Positions 34,537-44,453 are shown, numbered from the stretch's first letter. The stretch is DNA of 64,000 nucleotides from Erwinia sp. SLM-02 (GCF_037450285.1 NZ_JAQISN010000001.1:434001-498000), one strand, 5' to 3'. Numbers and translations are program-made. Notes: generated by a model not told the origin, from the letters alone.

Positions 34537-37344
34537 ATGCAGAACAGCGCGATGAAACCCTGGCTGGACTCCTCCTGGCTGGCCGGCGCGAACCAGTCCT
34601 ACATAGAGCAACTCTATGAGGACTTTTTAACCGATCCTGACTCTGTCGATGATGCATGGAAGTCTCTTTTCCAGCAGCTTCCCGGTACTGGGGTTAAACC
34701 TGAGCAATTTCATTCCTCCACTCGCGAGTACTTCCGCCGTCTGGCGAAAGATGCATCGCGTTATACCGCTTCCGTTAGCGATCCAGAAACCAACGCCAAG
34801 CAGGTCAAGGTTCTCCAGCTGATTAACACCTTCCGCTTCCGCGGGCATCAGCATGCCAACCTCGATCCGTTAGGGCTGTGGAAACTGGAAACGGTTCCGG
34901 ACCTTGATCCTGCATATCATGGATTAAGCGAGGCTGATTTCCAGGAGAGTTTCAACGTCGGTTCATTTGCCATCGGCAAAGACACGATGAAGCTGTCCGA
35001 CCTGTATGCAGCACTGAAGCAAACCTACTGTGGTTCAATCGGCGCTGAGTACATGCATATCACCAATACCGATGAGAAACGCTGGATCCAGCAGCGTCTT
35101 GAATCAGTAATGGGGCGCGCGTCGTTCTCTGTAGAAGAGAAGAAAGGCTTCCTCAAGCAGCTGACCGCAGCGGAAGGTCTGGAGCGTTATCTGGGAGCTA
35201 AATTCCCGGGTGCCAAGCGCTTCTCGCTGGAAGGTGGCGATGCGCTGGTGCCAATGCTCAATGAGATGATCCGTCATGCCGGTAAGAGCGGCACGCGTGA
35301 AGTGGTGCTGGGTATGGCGCACCGCGGACGTCTCAACGTGCTGATCAACGTGCTGGGTAAAAGGCCGCAGGAACTGTTTGACGAGTTCTCCGGCAAGCAT
35401 AAAGAGCACCTGGGTACCGGTGACGTTAAGTACCATATGGGCTTCTCCTCTGATGTTGAAACAGAGGGTGGCAGCGTGCATCTGGCGCTGGCATTCAACC
35501 CATCGCATCTGGAAATCGTCAGCCCGGTGGTCATGGGGTCGGTTCGTGCGCGCCTCGATCGTCTTGATGAGCCGAGCAGCAATAAAGTCTTACCGATTAC
35601 CATTCACGGCGATGCCGCCGTTACCGGGCAGGGCGTGGTTCAGGAAACCCTGAACATGTCGCAGGCACGCGGCTATGAAGTGGGCGGTACCGTGCGTATC
35701 GTGATCAACAACCAGATTGGTTTCACCACCTCAAATCCGAAAGATGCCCGTTCGACTCAGTACTGCACCGATATTGGTAAAATGGTACTGGCGCCGATCT
35801 TCCACGTGAATGCGGACGATCCGGAAGCCGTTGCCTTTGTCACTCGTCTGGCGTTGGATTTCCGTAACACCTTCAAACGCGACGTCTTTATCGATCTGGT
35901 CTGCTATCGCCGTCACGGCCATAACGAAGCTGATGAGCCAAGCGCGACGCAGCCCGTGATGTACCAGAAAATCAAGAAGCACCCTACGCCGCGTAAACTC
36001 TATGCTGACAAGCTGGAAGCCGAAAAGGTTGCCAGCCTGGAAGATGCCACGGAAATGGTCAACCTGTACCGTGATGCACTGGATGCTGGCGAATGTGTGG
36101 TGCCGGAATGGCGTCCGATGAGCCTGCACTCCTTCACCTGGTCTCCTTACCTGAACCATGAGTGGGACGAGAAATATCCGGAAACTCTCGATCTGAAGCG
36201 CCTGCAGGAACTGGCTAAGCGCATCAGCACGGTGCCGGAAGCGGTTGAAATGCAGTCGCGCGTGGCGAAGATTTATAACGACCGTGCCGAAATGGCCGCG
36301 GGTAATAAGCTCTTCGACTGGGGCGCAGCTGAAAACCTGGCCTACGCGACGCTGGTTGATGAGGGGATCCCTTGCCGCCTGTCCGGTGAGGATATGGGTC
36401 GTGGAACCTTCTTCCATCGCCATGCGGTGATCCACAACCAGGCAAACGGTTCTACCTACACGCCGCTGCAGCACGTACATAACGGGCAGGGCACCTTCAA
36501 AGTCTGGGATTCCGTGCTGTCTGAAGAAGCGGTACTGGCCTTTGAATACGGCTACGCCACGGCCGAACCGCGCACCCTGACTATCTGGGAAGCTCAGTTC
36601 GGTGACTTCGCCAACGGTGCGCAGGTGGTGATCGATCAGTTCATCAGCTCCGGCGAGCAGAAATGGGGCCGTATGTGTGGCCTGGTTATGCTGCTGCCGC
36701 ACGGCTATGAAGGTCAGGGTCCGGAGCACTCCTCCGCGCGCCTGGAGCGCTATCTGCAGCTTTGCGCAGAGCAGAATATGCAGGTTTGCGTCCCTTCCAC
36801 GCCGGCTCAGGTTTACCATATGCTTCGTCGCCAGGCGCTGCGCGGTATGCGCCGTCCGCTGGTGGTGATGTCACCGAAGTCATTGCTGCGTCATCCGCAG
36901 GCGGTATCTTCTCTGGAAGAGCTGGCTAACGGCGGCTTCCAGCCGGCGATTGGTGAAATCGATGAACTCGATCCGCAGGGCGTGAAGCGCGTCGTGCTGT
37001 GCTCCGGTAAAGTGTATTACGACCTGTTGGATAAGCGCCGTAAAAACGAGCAAACCAACGTGGCTATCGTACGTATCGAGCAGCTGTATCCGTTCCCGCA
37101 CAAAGCGGTGCAGGATATTCTGCAGCAGTACGCCCACGTGCATGATTTTGTCTGGTGTCAGGAAGAGCCTCTGAACCAGGGTGCATGGTATTGCAGTCAG
37201 CATCATTTCCGCGAAGTCGTGCCGTTTGGGGCTTCATTACGTTATGCCGGTCGTCCTGCATCTGCATCACCGGCAGTTGGCTATATGTCCGTTCACCAGA
37301 AGCAGCAGCAAGATCTGGTTGATGACGCGCTGAACGTTGAATAA
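34537..37344 (+). CDS. sucA: SucA, 2-oxoglutarate dehydrogenase E1
   Basis: Thiamine-diphosphate-dependent decarboxylase of the 2-oxoglutarate dehydrogenase complex. The protein is 935 residues (E. coli 933). The N-terminus (SWLAGANQSYIEQLYEDFL) resembles the E2-interacting segment. Active-site stretches include MAHRGRLNVLINVLGK, HGDAAVTGQGVVQETLN, a thiamine-binding region around VINNQIGFTTSNP, RHGHNEADEP and GQGPEHSSARLER. sucB follows after 14 bp. Confidence 0.98.
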   Translation: MQNSAMKPWLDSSWLAGANQSYIEQLYEDFLTDPDSVDDAWKSLFQQLPGTGVKPEQFHSSTREYFRRLAKDASRYTASVSDPETNAKQVKVLQLINTFRFRGHQHANLDPLGLWKLETVPDLDPAYHGLSEADFQESFNVGSFAIGKDTMKLSDLYAALKQTYCGSIGAEYMHITNTDEKRWIQQRLESVMGRASFSVEEKKGFLKQLTAAEGLERYLGAKFPGAKRFSLEGGDALVPMLNEMIRHAGKSGTREVVLGMAHRGRLNVLINVLGKRPQELFDEFSGKHKEHLGTGDVKYHMGFSSDVETEGGSVHLALAFNPSHLEIVSPVVMGSVRARLDRLDEPSSNKVLPITIHGDAAVTGQGVVQETLNMSQARGYEVGGTVRIVINNQIGFTTSNPKDARSTQYCTDIGKMVLAPIFHVNADDPEAVAFVTRLALDFRNTFKRDVFIDLVCYRRHGHNEADEPSATQPVMYQKIKKHPTPRKLYADKLEAEKVASLEDATEMVNLYRDALDAGECVVPEWRPMSLHSFTWSPYLNHEWDEKYPETLDLKRLQELAKRISTVPEAVEMQSRVAKIYNDRAEMAAGNKLFDWGAAENLAYATLVDEGIPCRLSGEDMGRGTFFHRHAVIHNQANGSTYTPLQHVHNGQGTFKVWDSVLSEEAVLAFEYGYATAEPRTLTIWEAQFGDFANGAQVVIDQFISSGEQKWGRMCGLVMLLPHGYEGQGPEHSSARLERYLQLCAEQNMQVCVPSTPAQVYHMLRRQALRGMRRPLVVMSPKSLLRHPQAVSSLEELANGGFQPAIGEIDELDPQGVKRVVLCSGKVYYDLLDKRRKNEQTNVAIVRIEQLYPFPHKAVQDILQQYAHVHDFVWCQEEPLNQGAWYCSQHHFREVVPFGASLRYAGRPASASPAVGYMSVHQKQQQDLVDDALNVE

Positions 37345-37358
37345 ATTAAGGAAAAATA

Positions 37359-38579
37359 ATGAGTAGTGTAGAGATTCTTGTTCCTGACCTGCCAGAATCC
37401 GTTGCTGACGCCACCGTTGCCACCTGGCATAAAAAACCCGGCGACAGCGTTAAGCGTGATGAGGTGCTGGTTGAGATCGAAACTGACAAAGTGATTCTGG
37501 AAGTGCCCGCTTCAGCAGACGGCGTGCTGGAAGCCATCGTAGAAGATGAAGGCGCAACGGTGATTTCTCGCCAGGTGCTGGGCCGCCTCAAAGAAGGTAA
37601 TAGCGAAGGTAAAGAAACTTCCGCTAAAGCCGACAGCAAAGAGTCGACTCCGGCACAGCGTCAGAGCGCTTCTCTGGAAGAAGAAAGCAGTGATGCGCTG
37701 AGCCCGGCGATTCGTCGCCTGATCGCTGAACACAATCTTGATGCATCCGCCATCAAGGGCAGCGGAGTTGGTGGTCGTCTGACTCGTGAAGATGTTGAGA
37801 AACATCTGGCTAAGGCTTCGGCTCCGAAAGCCGCCGAGCCAAAAGCCGCTGAAGCTGCTCCGGCCAGCTCGCTGGGCAACCGCAGTGAAAAACGCGTGCC
37901 GATGACTCGTCTGCGTAAACGCGTAGCCGAACGTCTGCTGCAGGCGAAAAACAGCACTGCCATGCTGACGACCTTCAACGAAGTCAACATGCAGCCGATT
38001 ATGGCACTGCGTAAGCAGTACGGCGATGCCTTCGAGAAACGCCACGGTGTGCGTCTGGGCTTCATGTCCTTCTACATCAAAGCCGTTGTAGAAGCGCTGA
38101 AGCGTTATCCGGAAGTGAATGCCTCCATCGACGGTGAAGATGTGGTTTACCACAACTACTTCGACGTCAGCATTGCGGTATCCACCCCGCGCGGTCTGGT
38201 GACGCCGGTGCTGAAAGATGTTGATGCCCTGAGCATGGCGGACATCGAGAAGAAAATTAAAGAACTGGCCGTGAAAGGCCGTGACGGTAAGCTGACCGTC
38301 GATGAACTGACCGGTGGTAACTTCACCATTACCAACGGTGGCGTCTTCGGTTCACTGATGTCTACCCCGATCATCAACCCACCGCAGAGTGCGATCCTGG
38401 GCATGCATGCCATTAAAGATCGTCCTATGGCGGTGAACGGTCAGGTTGTGATTCAGCCAATGATGTATCTGGCACTCTCTTACGATCACCGCCTGATTGA
38501 CGGCCGCGAATCCGTTGGCTATCTGGTGGCGATTAAAGAGCTGCTGGAAGATCCGGCCCGTCTGCTGCTGGACGTTTAA
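37359..38579 (+). CDS. sucB: SucB, dihydrolipoyl succinyltransferase (E2)
   Basis: Core of the 2-oxoglutarate dehydrogenase complex. The protein is 406 residues (E. coli 405). One lipoyl domain (about 1-78) with lipoyl-Lys44 in ETDKV; a peripheral-subunit-binding domain near residues 108-145 (LSPAIRRLIAEHNLDASAIKGSG); and the catalytic domain with HRLIDGRESVG near the C-terminus, containing the catalytic His. An Ala/Pro/Lys linker separates the domains. Confidence 0.98.
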   Translation: MSSVEILVPDLPESVADATVATWHKKPGDSVKRDEVLVEIETDKVILEVPASADGVLEAIVEDEGATVISRQVLGRLKEGNSEGKETSAKADSKESTPAQRQSASLEEESSDALSPAIRRLIAEHNLDASAIKGSGVGGRLTREDVEKHLAKASAPKAAEPKAAEAAPASSLGNRSEKRVPMTRLRKRVAERLLQAKNSTAMLTTFNEVNMQPIMALRKQYGDAFEKRHGVRLGFMSFYIKAVVEALKRYPEVNASIDGEDVVYHNYFDVSIAVSTPRGLVTPVLKDVDALSMADIEKKIKELAVKGRDGKLTVDELTGGNFTITNGGVFGSLMSTPIINPPQSAILGMHAIKDRPMAVNGQVVIQPMMYLALSYDHRLIDGRESVGYLVAIKELLEDPARLLLDV

Positions 38580-38588
38580 AACCCTGGC

Positions 38589-38638
38589 GTGCGGCCCTGT
38601 GCCGCACCCATCCTATGTGTAGCCGTTGCTGACGGCTA
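38589..38638 (+). other. Two hairpins between sucB and sucC
   Basis: GTGCGGC/GCCGCAC (38589-38607, loop CCTGT) and TAGCCGT/ACGGCTA (38620-38638, loop TGCTG) lie side by side in the 90-bp gap. Neither is followed by a T run. They are likely mRNA processing or stabilising elements within the suc transcript. Confidence 0.5.
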
Positions 38639-38669
38639 AGTCTTTTCAGACCTGAATGGATAGAACATC

Positions 38670-39836
38670 ATGAACTTACACGAATATCAGGCAAAACAGT
38701 TGTTTGCACGGTATGGCTTACCGGCACCAACCGGTTATGCCTGCACCACGCCACGTGAAGCAGAAGAAGCCGCCTCTAAAATTGGCGCCGGTCCGTGGGT
38801 AGTGAAATGTCAGGTTCATGCCGGTGGCCGCGGTAAAGCGGGCGGTGTGAAAGTGGTGAACAGCAAGGAAGACATTCGTGCTTTCGCTGAAAACTGGCTG
38901 GGTAAAAACCTGGTCACCTATCAGACTGACGCAAACGGCCAGCCGGTAAATCAGATTCTGGTTGAAGCCGCGACCGATATCGACCAGGAACTTTACCTGG
39001 GTGCGGTAGTTGACCGTGCAACGCGCCGCGTTGTGTTTATGGCCTCGACCGAAGGCGGCGTGGAAATTGAAAAAGTGGCGGAAGAAACCCCGCACCTGAT
39101 TCATAAAATGGCGCTGGATCCACTGACCGGCCCGCAGCCGTTCCAGGGTCGCGAGCTGGCCTTTAAACTGGGCCTGACCGGCAAGCAGATTGGTCAGTTC
39201 ACCAAAATCTTCATGGGCCTGGCCACGCTGTTCCTGGAACGCGATCTGGCGCTGGTGGAGATTAACCCGCTGGTGATCACCAAGCAGGGCGATCTGGTGT
39301 GCCTGGACGGCAAACTGACTGCCGACGGTAACGCCATGTTCCGTCAGCCTGAACTGCGCGAAATGCGTGACCCAAGCCAGGAAGATTCCCGTGAAGCACA
39401 CGCTGCACAGTGGGAACTGAACTATGTGGCGCTGGAAGGCAACATCGGCTGTATGGTTAACGGCGCAGGTCTGGCGATGGGTACGATGGACATCGTTAAA
39501 CTGAGCGGTGGCCAGCCGGCTAACTTCCTGGACGTTGGCGGCGGCGCGACCAAAGAGCGCGTTACCGAAGCGTTTAAAATCATTCTGTCCGATGACGCAG
39601 TAAAAGCGGTATTCGTAAACATCTTCGGCGGCATCGTTCGCTGTGACCTGATCGCTGACGGTATTATCGGTGCCGTGGCGGAAGTGGGTGTTAACGTACC
39701 GGTTGTCGTGCGTCTGGAAGGTAACAACGCTGAACTGGGTGCCAAAAAACTGGCAGACAGCGGCCTGAATATTATTGCAGCAACCAGCCTGAGTGACGCG
39801 GCGCAGCGCGTTGTTGCCGCAGCGGAGGGTAAATAA
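38670..39836 (+). CDS. sucC: SucC, succinyl-CoA synthetase beta subunit
   Basis: ATP-grasp subunit of succinyl-CoA synthetase, the substrate-level phosphorylation step of the TCA cycle. The protein is 388 residues, the E. coli length. The N-terminus MNLHEYQAKQLFARYGLP, the nucleotide region KCQVHAGGRGKAGGVK and the CoA-ligase part NIFGGIVRCDLIADG are conserved. Its stop overlaps the sucD start (TAATG). Confidence 0.98.
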   Translation: MNLHEYQAKQLFARYGLPAPTGYACTTPREAEEAASKIGAGPWVVKCQVHAGGRGKAGGVKVVNSKEDIRAFAENWLGKNLVTYQTDANGQPVNQILVEAATDIDQELYLGAVVDRATRRVVFMASTEGGVEIEKVAEETPHLIHKMALDPLTGPQPFQGRELAFKLGLTGKQIGQFTKIFMGLATLFLERDLALVEINPLVITKQGDLVCLDGKLTADGNAMFRQPELREMRDPSQEDSREAHAAQWELNYVALEGNIGCMVNGAGLAMGTMDIVKLSGGQPANFLDVGGGATKERVTEAFKIILSDDAVKAVFVNIFGGIVRCDLIADGIIGAVAEVGVNVPVVVRLEGNNAELGAKKLADSGLNIIAATSLSDAAQRVVAAAEGK

Positions 39837-40711
39837 TGTCAATTCTGATCGATAAGAACACCAAAGTAATCTGCCAGGGCTTCACCGGTGGTCAGGGTAC
39901 CTTCCACTCCGAGCAGGCGCTGGCCTACGGCACGCAGCTGGTTGGCGGCGTAACGCCAGGTAAAGGCGGCACCGAACATCTGGGCCTGCCGGTATTTAAC
40001 ACCGTGCGTGAAGCCGTAGAAGCGACCGGTGCAACCGCATCCGTTATCTACGTTCCGGCTCCGTTCTGCAAAGACGGCATCCTGGAAGCTATCGATGCCG
40101 GTATCAAACTGATCATCACTATCACCGAAGGTATCCCAACGCTGGATATGCTGACCGTGAAAGTGAAGCTGGATGAAGCCGGTGTGCGCATGATCGGTCC
40201 TAACTGCCCGGGCGTTATCACCCCAGGCGAATGTAAGATCGGCATCATGCCGGGCCACATTCATCAGCCAGGCCGTATCGGTATCGTTTCCCGTTCCGGT
40301 ACCCTGACCTATGAGGCCGTGAAGCAGACCACCGATATCGGTTACGGCCAGTCTACCTGCGTCGGCATCGGCGGTGACCCGATTCCAGGCTCAAACTTCA
40401 TCGATATCCTGAAGCTGTTCCAGGACGATCCGCAGACCGAAGCGATCGTGATGATTGGTGAAATCGGCGGGAGCGCAGAAGAAGAAGCGGCTGCGTTCAT
40501 TAAAGAACACGTCACTAAACCCGTTGTGGGCTATATCGCGGGTGTTACCGCGCCGAAAGGCAAGCGTATGGGCCACGCCGGCGCAATCATCGCCGGTGGT
40601 AAAGGTACGGCTGACGAGAAATTTGCTGCTCTGGAAGCGGCCGGTGTTAAAACCGTGCGCAGCCTTGCCGACATCGGTGATGCGGTGAAAGCGGTTCTGC
40701 CACAAAAATAA
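39836..40711 (+). CDS. sucD: SucD, succinyl-CoA synthetase alpha subunit
   Basis: CoA-binding and phosphohistidine subunit. The protein is 291 residues (E. coli 289). The Rossmann loop CQGFTGGQGTFHSEQA, GPNCPGVITPGECKIGIMPG and the phosphorylated His247 in MGHAGAII are present. Last gene of sdhCDAB-sucABCD; a strong terminator follows, and the 3' end may give rise to a small RNA. Confidence 0.98.
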   Translation: MSILIDKNTKVICQGFTGGQGTFHSEQALAYGTQLVGGVTPGKGGTEHLGLPVFNTVREAVEATGATASVIYVPAPFCKDGILEAIDAGIKLIITITEGIPTLDMLTVKVKLDEAGVRMIGPNCPGVITPGECKIGIMPGHIHQPGRIGIVSRSGTLTYEAVKQTTDIGYGQSTCVGIGGDPIPGSNFIDILKLFQDDPQTEAIVMIGEIGGSAEEEAAAFIKEHVTKPVVGYIAGVTAPKGKRMGHAGAIIAGGKGTADEKFAALEAAGVKTVRSLADIGDAVKAVLPQK

Positions 40712-40756
40712 GTTAAAAAATCTCGACATGTTGGCCACCTTCGGGTGGCCTTTTTT
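40690..40756 (+). ncRNA. Possible SdhX-like 3'-UTR small RNA
   Basis: In E. coli and Salmonella RNase E releases SdhX from the 3' end of the sdhCDAB-sucABCD mRNA. The corresponding 3' UTR here has an A-rich single-stranded stretch (AAGTTAAAAAATCTCGACATG) followed by a terminator hairpin and T run, the layout of Hfq-bound 3'-end RNAs. The 5' boundary is arbitrary and the seed was not compared with the E. coli sequence. Confidence 0.35.
40733..40756 (+). terminator. Rho-independent terminator of sucD
   Basis: GGCCACC (40733-40739) pairs with GGTGGCC (40744-40750) around a TTCG tetraloop, followed by six T. Confidence 0.93.
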
Positions 40757-41314
40757 ATGATCCTCTGCCAGGCTTTAAGCAGTTTTATAAAAATGGCTTA
40801 TTTATTATTTAATATACTATTTCAGGCCATCTCTTAAACTACCCACCTTATTTACTTAATATTTAACCGTTGCGTAAATATGTAGTACAAAGAATTAACA
40901 TTACCGCGCTTGCTATCATAATACCTACCCGCTAAATCTTATTTTAGATCAAGAAAACGCAAGTTATTTACCAGGTATTTAACTGGAAGAATTTGTCAGT
41001 TTTGGTATAAATTGCGCTATATCAAATGGATGTCCAGGCCCAGTACGCAACGGAATTTGATCTGGTTATAAAAAACAATATTGCAGTGATAAACCCCTTT
41101 AAATGTAAGTCTATTGGGGCGTATTATAACCCGTGAAAGTCTTACCGAGCTTTTAACCTGTTTGTAACTTTAGATCCTCCTGGCGGGAGGCGTGCTGTTA
41201 TACGTCTGCGACCAATCCCAGGGATAATTATGTTTTTTCCGGGTCAGCAAAATATACCTGAGTAATTTACTCAATTATTTTTACGACGACCCATTAGCGG
41301 AGCAAGGAGTCAAA
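40757..41314 (+). promoter_or_regulatory. Long cydA upstream control region
   Basis: This AT-rich gap of about 560 bp has no gene; E. coli mngRAB, which separates sucD from cydA, is missing. E. coli cydA has several promoters controlled by ArcA, FNR and H-NS. TTGCGCTATATCAA (41012-41025) matches the FNR pattern TTGAT-N4-ATCAA in eight of ten positions and is the best candidate. ArcA sites were not assigned. Confidence 0.55.
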
Positions 41315-42883
41315 ATGTTGGATATTGTCGAACTGTCGCGGTTACAGTTTGCCTTGACTGCCATGTATCACTTCCTGTTTGTACCATTAACGCTGGGTAT
41401 GGCGTTTCTGCTGGCAATAATGGAAACGGTTTATGTGCTTTCAGGTAAACAAATCTATAAGGATATGACCAAGTTCTGGGGCAAGTTGTTTGGTATTAAC
41501 TTTGCCCTTGGCGTCGCAACAGGACTCACCATGGAGTTCCAGTTCGGTACCAACTGGTCCTATTATTCTCACTACGTTGGCGATATCTTCGGAGCGCCAC
41601 TGGCTATAGAAGGTCTGATGGCGTTCTTCCTGGAATCAACCTTTGTCGGCCTGTTCTTCTTCGGCTGGGATCGTCTGGGAAAAGTGCAGCATATGGCGGT
41701 GACCTGGCTGGTCGCTCTGGGGTCTAACCTGTCAGCGCTGTGGATCCTGGTCGCTAACGGCTGGATGCAGAACCCGATTGCCTCCGATTTTAATTTCGAA
41801 ACCATGCGTATGGAAATGGTCAGCTTCTCGGAGCTGGTCCTGAACCCGGTCGCTCAGGTTAAATTCGTCCATACCGTTGCGGCGGGTTACACCTGCGGCG
41901 CGATGTTTATTCTCGGTATCAGCTCTTATTATCTGCTGCGCGGCCGGGATCTGGCATTCGCTAAACGCTCCTTTGCTATCGCGGCCAGCTTCGGCATGGC
42001 TGCTATTCTTTCCGTTATCGTGCTGGGCGATGAATCCGGCTACGAAATTGGCGACGTGCAGAAAACCAAACTGGCGGCGATTGAGGCCGAATGGGAAACC
42101 CAGCCTGCTCCGGCTGCTTTTACCCTGTTTGGTATTCCGGATCAGGACACGCAGGAAAACAAATATGCGCTACAGATTCCGTGGGCACTGGGCCTGATTG
42201 CCACCCGTTCGGTCGATAAGCAGGTCACCGGTTTGAAAGAACTGCTTGGCCAGCACGAAGTTCGTATCCGTAACGGCATGAAAGCCTACGAACTGCTTCA
42301 GGAACTGCGCAGCGGTAATCAGGATCCGGCAGTGCGCACCGCCTTCGATGCGGCGAAACACGATCTGGGATATGGCCTGCTGCTGAAACGCTATACGCCG
42401 AACGTGACTGACGCCAGCGAAGCGCAGATTGAGATGGCGACCAAAGATTCGATTCCGCGTGTTGCACCACTCTACTTCTCCTTCCGCATCATGGTTGGCT
42501 GTGGCGTGCTGATGCTGCTGATTATCGGCCTGTCATTCTGGTCGGTCATTCGTAACCGTATCGGTAACTGCAAAACGCTGCTCAAATGTGCTCTGTACGG
42601 TATTCCGCTACCGTGGATTGCGATTGAATCCGGCTGGTTCGTAGCCGAGTATGGTCGTCAACCCTGGGCCATTGGTGAGGTGTTGCCTACTGCCGTCGCA
42701 AACTCCTCACTGACCGCGGGTGACCTTCTGTTCTCCATGGGACTGATTTGCGGACTGTATACCCTGTTCCTGGTCGCGGAAATGTACTTGATGTTCAAAT
42801 TCGCCCGCCTTGGACCCAGCAGCCTGAAAACCGGCCGCTATCACTATGAGCTGACCAGTACTAATTCGCAGCCGGCGCGCTAA
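41315..42883 (+). CDS. cydA: CydA, cytochrome bd-I ubiquinol oxidase subunit I
   Basis: Heme-bearing subunit of the high-affinity terminal oxidase. The protein is 522 residues, the E. coli length. His19 (TAMYHFLF), the b595 ligand in the E. coli enzyme, is present; His and Met ligands of b558 lie in KFVHTVAAGY and near residue 393. The quinol loop is the long form, with the segment around QTNKYALQIPWAL-like sequence (QENKYALQIPWALGL). First gene of cydABX-ybgE; GGAGCAAGGAG precedes the ATG. Confidence 0.98.
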   Translation: MLDIVELSRLQFALTAMYHFLFVPLTLGMAFLLAIMETVYVLSGKQIYKDMTKFWGKLFGINFALGVATGLTMEFQFGTNWSYYSHYVGDIFGAPLAIEGLMAFFLESTFVGLFFFGWDRLGKVQHMAVTWLVALGSNLSALWILVANGWMQNPIASDFNFETMRMEMVSFSELVLNPVAQVKFVHTVAAGYTCGAMFILGISSYYLLRGRDLAFAKRSFAIAASFGMAAILSVIVLGDESGYEIGDVQKTKLAAIEAEWETQPAPAAFTLFGIPDQDTQENKYALQIPWALGLIATRSVDKQVTGLKELLGQHEVRIRNGMKAYELLQELRSGNQDPAVRTAFDAAKHDLGYGLLLKRYTPNVTDASEAQIEMATKDSIPRVAPLYFSFRIMVGCGVLMLLIIGLSFWSVIRNRIGNCKTLLKCALYGIPLPWIAIESGWFVAEYGRQPWAIGEVLPTAVANSSLTAGDLLFSMGLICGLYTLFLVAEMYLMFKFARLGPSSLKTGRYHYELTSTNSQPAR

Positions 42884-42898
42884 GACAGGAGTTCTCAA

Positions 42899-44038
42899 AT
42901 GTTGACTTATGAGTTATTGCGTTTTGTCTGGTGGCTGCTGATTGGCGTGCTGCTGATCGGGTTTGCCGTCACCGAAGGCTTTGATATGGGCGTGGGCATG
43001 CTGTCGCGTATCCTGGGTAAAACCGATACCGAGCGCCGCGTGATGATTAACAGCATCGCCCCGCACTGGGACGGTAACCAGGTATGGTTGATTACCGCAG
43101 GTGGCGCGTTGTTTGCGGCCTGGCCAACGGTTTATGCCGCGGCGTTCTCCGGTTTTTACGTGGCGATGATCCTGGTGCTGGCGTCTCTATTCTTCCGTCC
43201 GGTGGGCTTTGATTACCGTTCGAAAATTGAAGACAACCGCTGGCGCGGAATGTGGGACTGGGCCATTTTCATCGGTAGTTTCGTGCCGCCGCTGGTTATT
43301 GGTGTGGCTTTCGGCAACCTGTTACAGGGCGTCCCGTTCCATATTGATAGCGATCTGCGCCTGTTCTATACCGGTAACTTCTTCCAGTTGCTGAATCCGT
43401 TTGGTTTACTGGCGGGTATCGTCAGCCTGACGATGTTCCTGACTCAGGGTGCAACCTATCTGCAAATGCGCACGGTGGGTGAACTGCATCTGCGCTCACG
43501 GATCACCGCACAAATTTCGGCCCTGGTTATGATGGTGTGCTTCCTGCTGGCCGGCGTCTGGGTGGTTTACGGCATTGATGGTTATGTAGTGACCTCCGTT
43601 ATGGATCATAACGGCGTTTCCAACCCGTTACTGAAAGAAGTCAGCCATCAGGCCGGTGCCTGGATGCGCAACTTCAACAGCGCTCCGGTACTGTGGGTTA
43701 TTCCTGCTCTGGGAGTGGTGCTGCCACTGCTGACGATTTTGTGTTCACGTCTTGAAAAAGGCGCCTGGGCCTTCCTCTTCTCCTCCCTGACCATGGCCTG
43801 CGTGATTCTGACAGCGGGTGTAACGATGTTCCCGTTCGTTATGCCTTCCGTGACCGTGCCAAATGTTAGTCTGACCATGTGGGATGCAACGTCGACTCTG
43901 CTGACGCTGAGAGTCATGACCGTAGTGGCAATCATCTTTGTGCCTATCGTCCTGTCTTACACAATCTGGTGTTATTACAAAATGTTCGGTCGTGTGACTA
44001 AAGAACAGATTGAAAATAACAGCCATTCTCTCTACTAA
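42899..44038 (+). CDS. cydB: CydB, cytochrome bd-I ubiquinol oxidase subunit II
   Basis: Partner subunit of CydA, an integral membrane protein of 379 residues (the E. coli length) with about eight to nine helices. N-terminal MLTYELLRFVWWLLIGVLLIGFAVTEGFDMGVGML and PHWDGNQVWLITAGGALFAAWP are characteristic. It begins 15 bp after cydA and ends 14 bp before cydX. Confidence 0.98.
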   Translation: MLTYELLRFVWWLLIGVLLIGFAVTEGFDMGVGMLSRILGKTDTERRVMINSIAPHWDGNQVWLITAGGALFAAWPTVYAAAFSGFYVAMILVLASLFFRPVGFDYRSKIEDNRWRGMWDWAIFIGSFVPPLVIGVAFGNLLQGVPFHIDSDLRLFYTGNFFQLLNPFGLLAGIVSLTMFLTQGATYLQMRTVGELHLRSRITAQISALVMMVCFLLAGVWVVYGIDGYVVTSVMDHNGVSNPLLKEVSHQAGAWMRNFNSAPVLWVIPALGVVLPLLTILCSRLEKGAWAFLFSSLTMACVILTAGVTMFPFVMPSVTVPNVSLTMWDATSTLLTLRVMTVVAIIFVPIVLSYTIWCYYKMFGRVTKEQIENNSHSLY

Positions 44039-44052
44039 GAAGGAGCGACACT

Positions 44053-44160
44053 ATGTGGTATTTTGCCTGGATACTTGGCACATTGCTCGCCTGTGCCTTC
44101 GGTGTGATTACCGCGCTGGCGCTGGAGCAGGCGGAAGCAACAGCGAAAGATAAGCACTGA
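44053..44160 (+). CDS. cydX: CydX, small subunit of cytochrome bd-I oxidase
   Basis: A 35-residue single-helix membrane protein: MWYFAWILGTLLACAFGVI followed by TALALEQAEATAKDKH. The first 14 residues equal E. coli CydX (37 residues), which is required for stable, active oxidase. AGGAG lies 7-8 nt before the ATG. The stop TGA overlaps the ybgE start by one base. Confidence 0.93.
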   Translation: MWYFAWILGTLLACAFGVITALALEQAEATAKDKH

Positions 44161-44453
44161 TGGGGCAGAGCATCGCTCATCTTTATCGGCTGATGGATAA
44201 GGGCCCGTTACGGGCTCTTTCCCTGGTCGCAGCGCTGCTGCTGGCAGGCTGTATGTTTTGGGACCCATCACGTTTTGCTGCCAGCAGCAGCGAACTGGCT
44301 ATCTGGCAGGGCCTGGTGCTGATGTGGGCCGTGTGCAGTGGCGTCATTCACGGCGTGGGATTTAGGCCGCGCCGCCTGCGCTGGCAGGGATTTTTCTCAC
44401 CGCTACCGGCATTAATTGTCCTGCTGGCCGGGCTAGGATTTTTCTTTTTGTAG
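44160..44453 (+). CDS. ybgE: YbgE, cyd operon membrane protein
   Basis: A 97-residue membrane protein, the E. coli length, with three hydrophobic segments. It shares MDKGPLRALSLVAALLLAGC, MFWDPSRFAA and LMWAVCSGVIHGVGFRP with the family. Last gene of cydABX-ybgE. Its role in oxidase assembly or function is not defined. Confidence 0.92.
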   Translation: MGQSIAHLYRLMDKGPLRALSLVAALLLAGCMFWDPSRFAASSSELAIWQGLVLMWAVCSGVIHGVGFRPRRLRWQGFFSPLPALIVLLAGLGFFFL

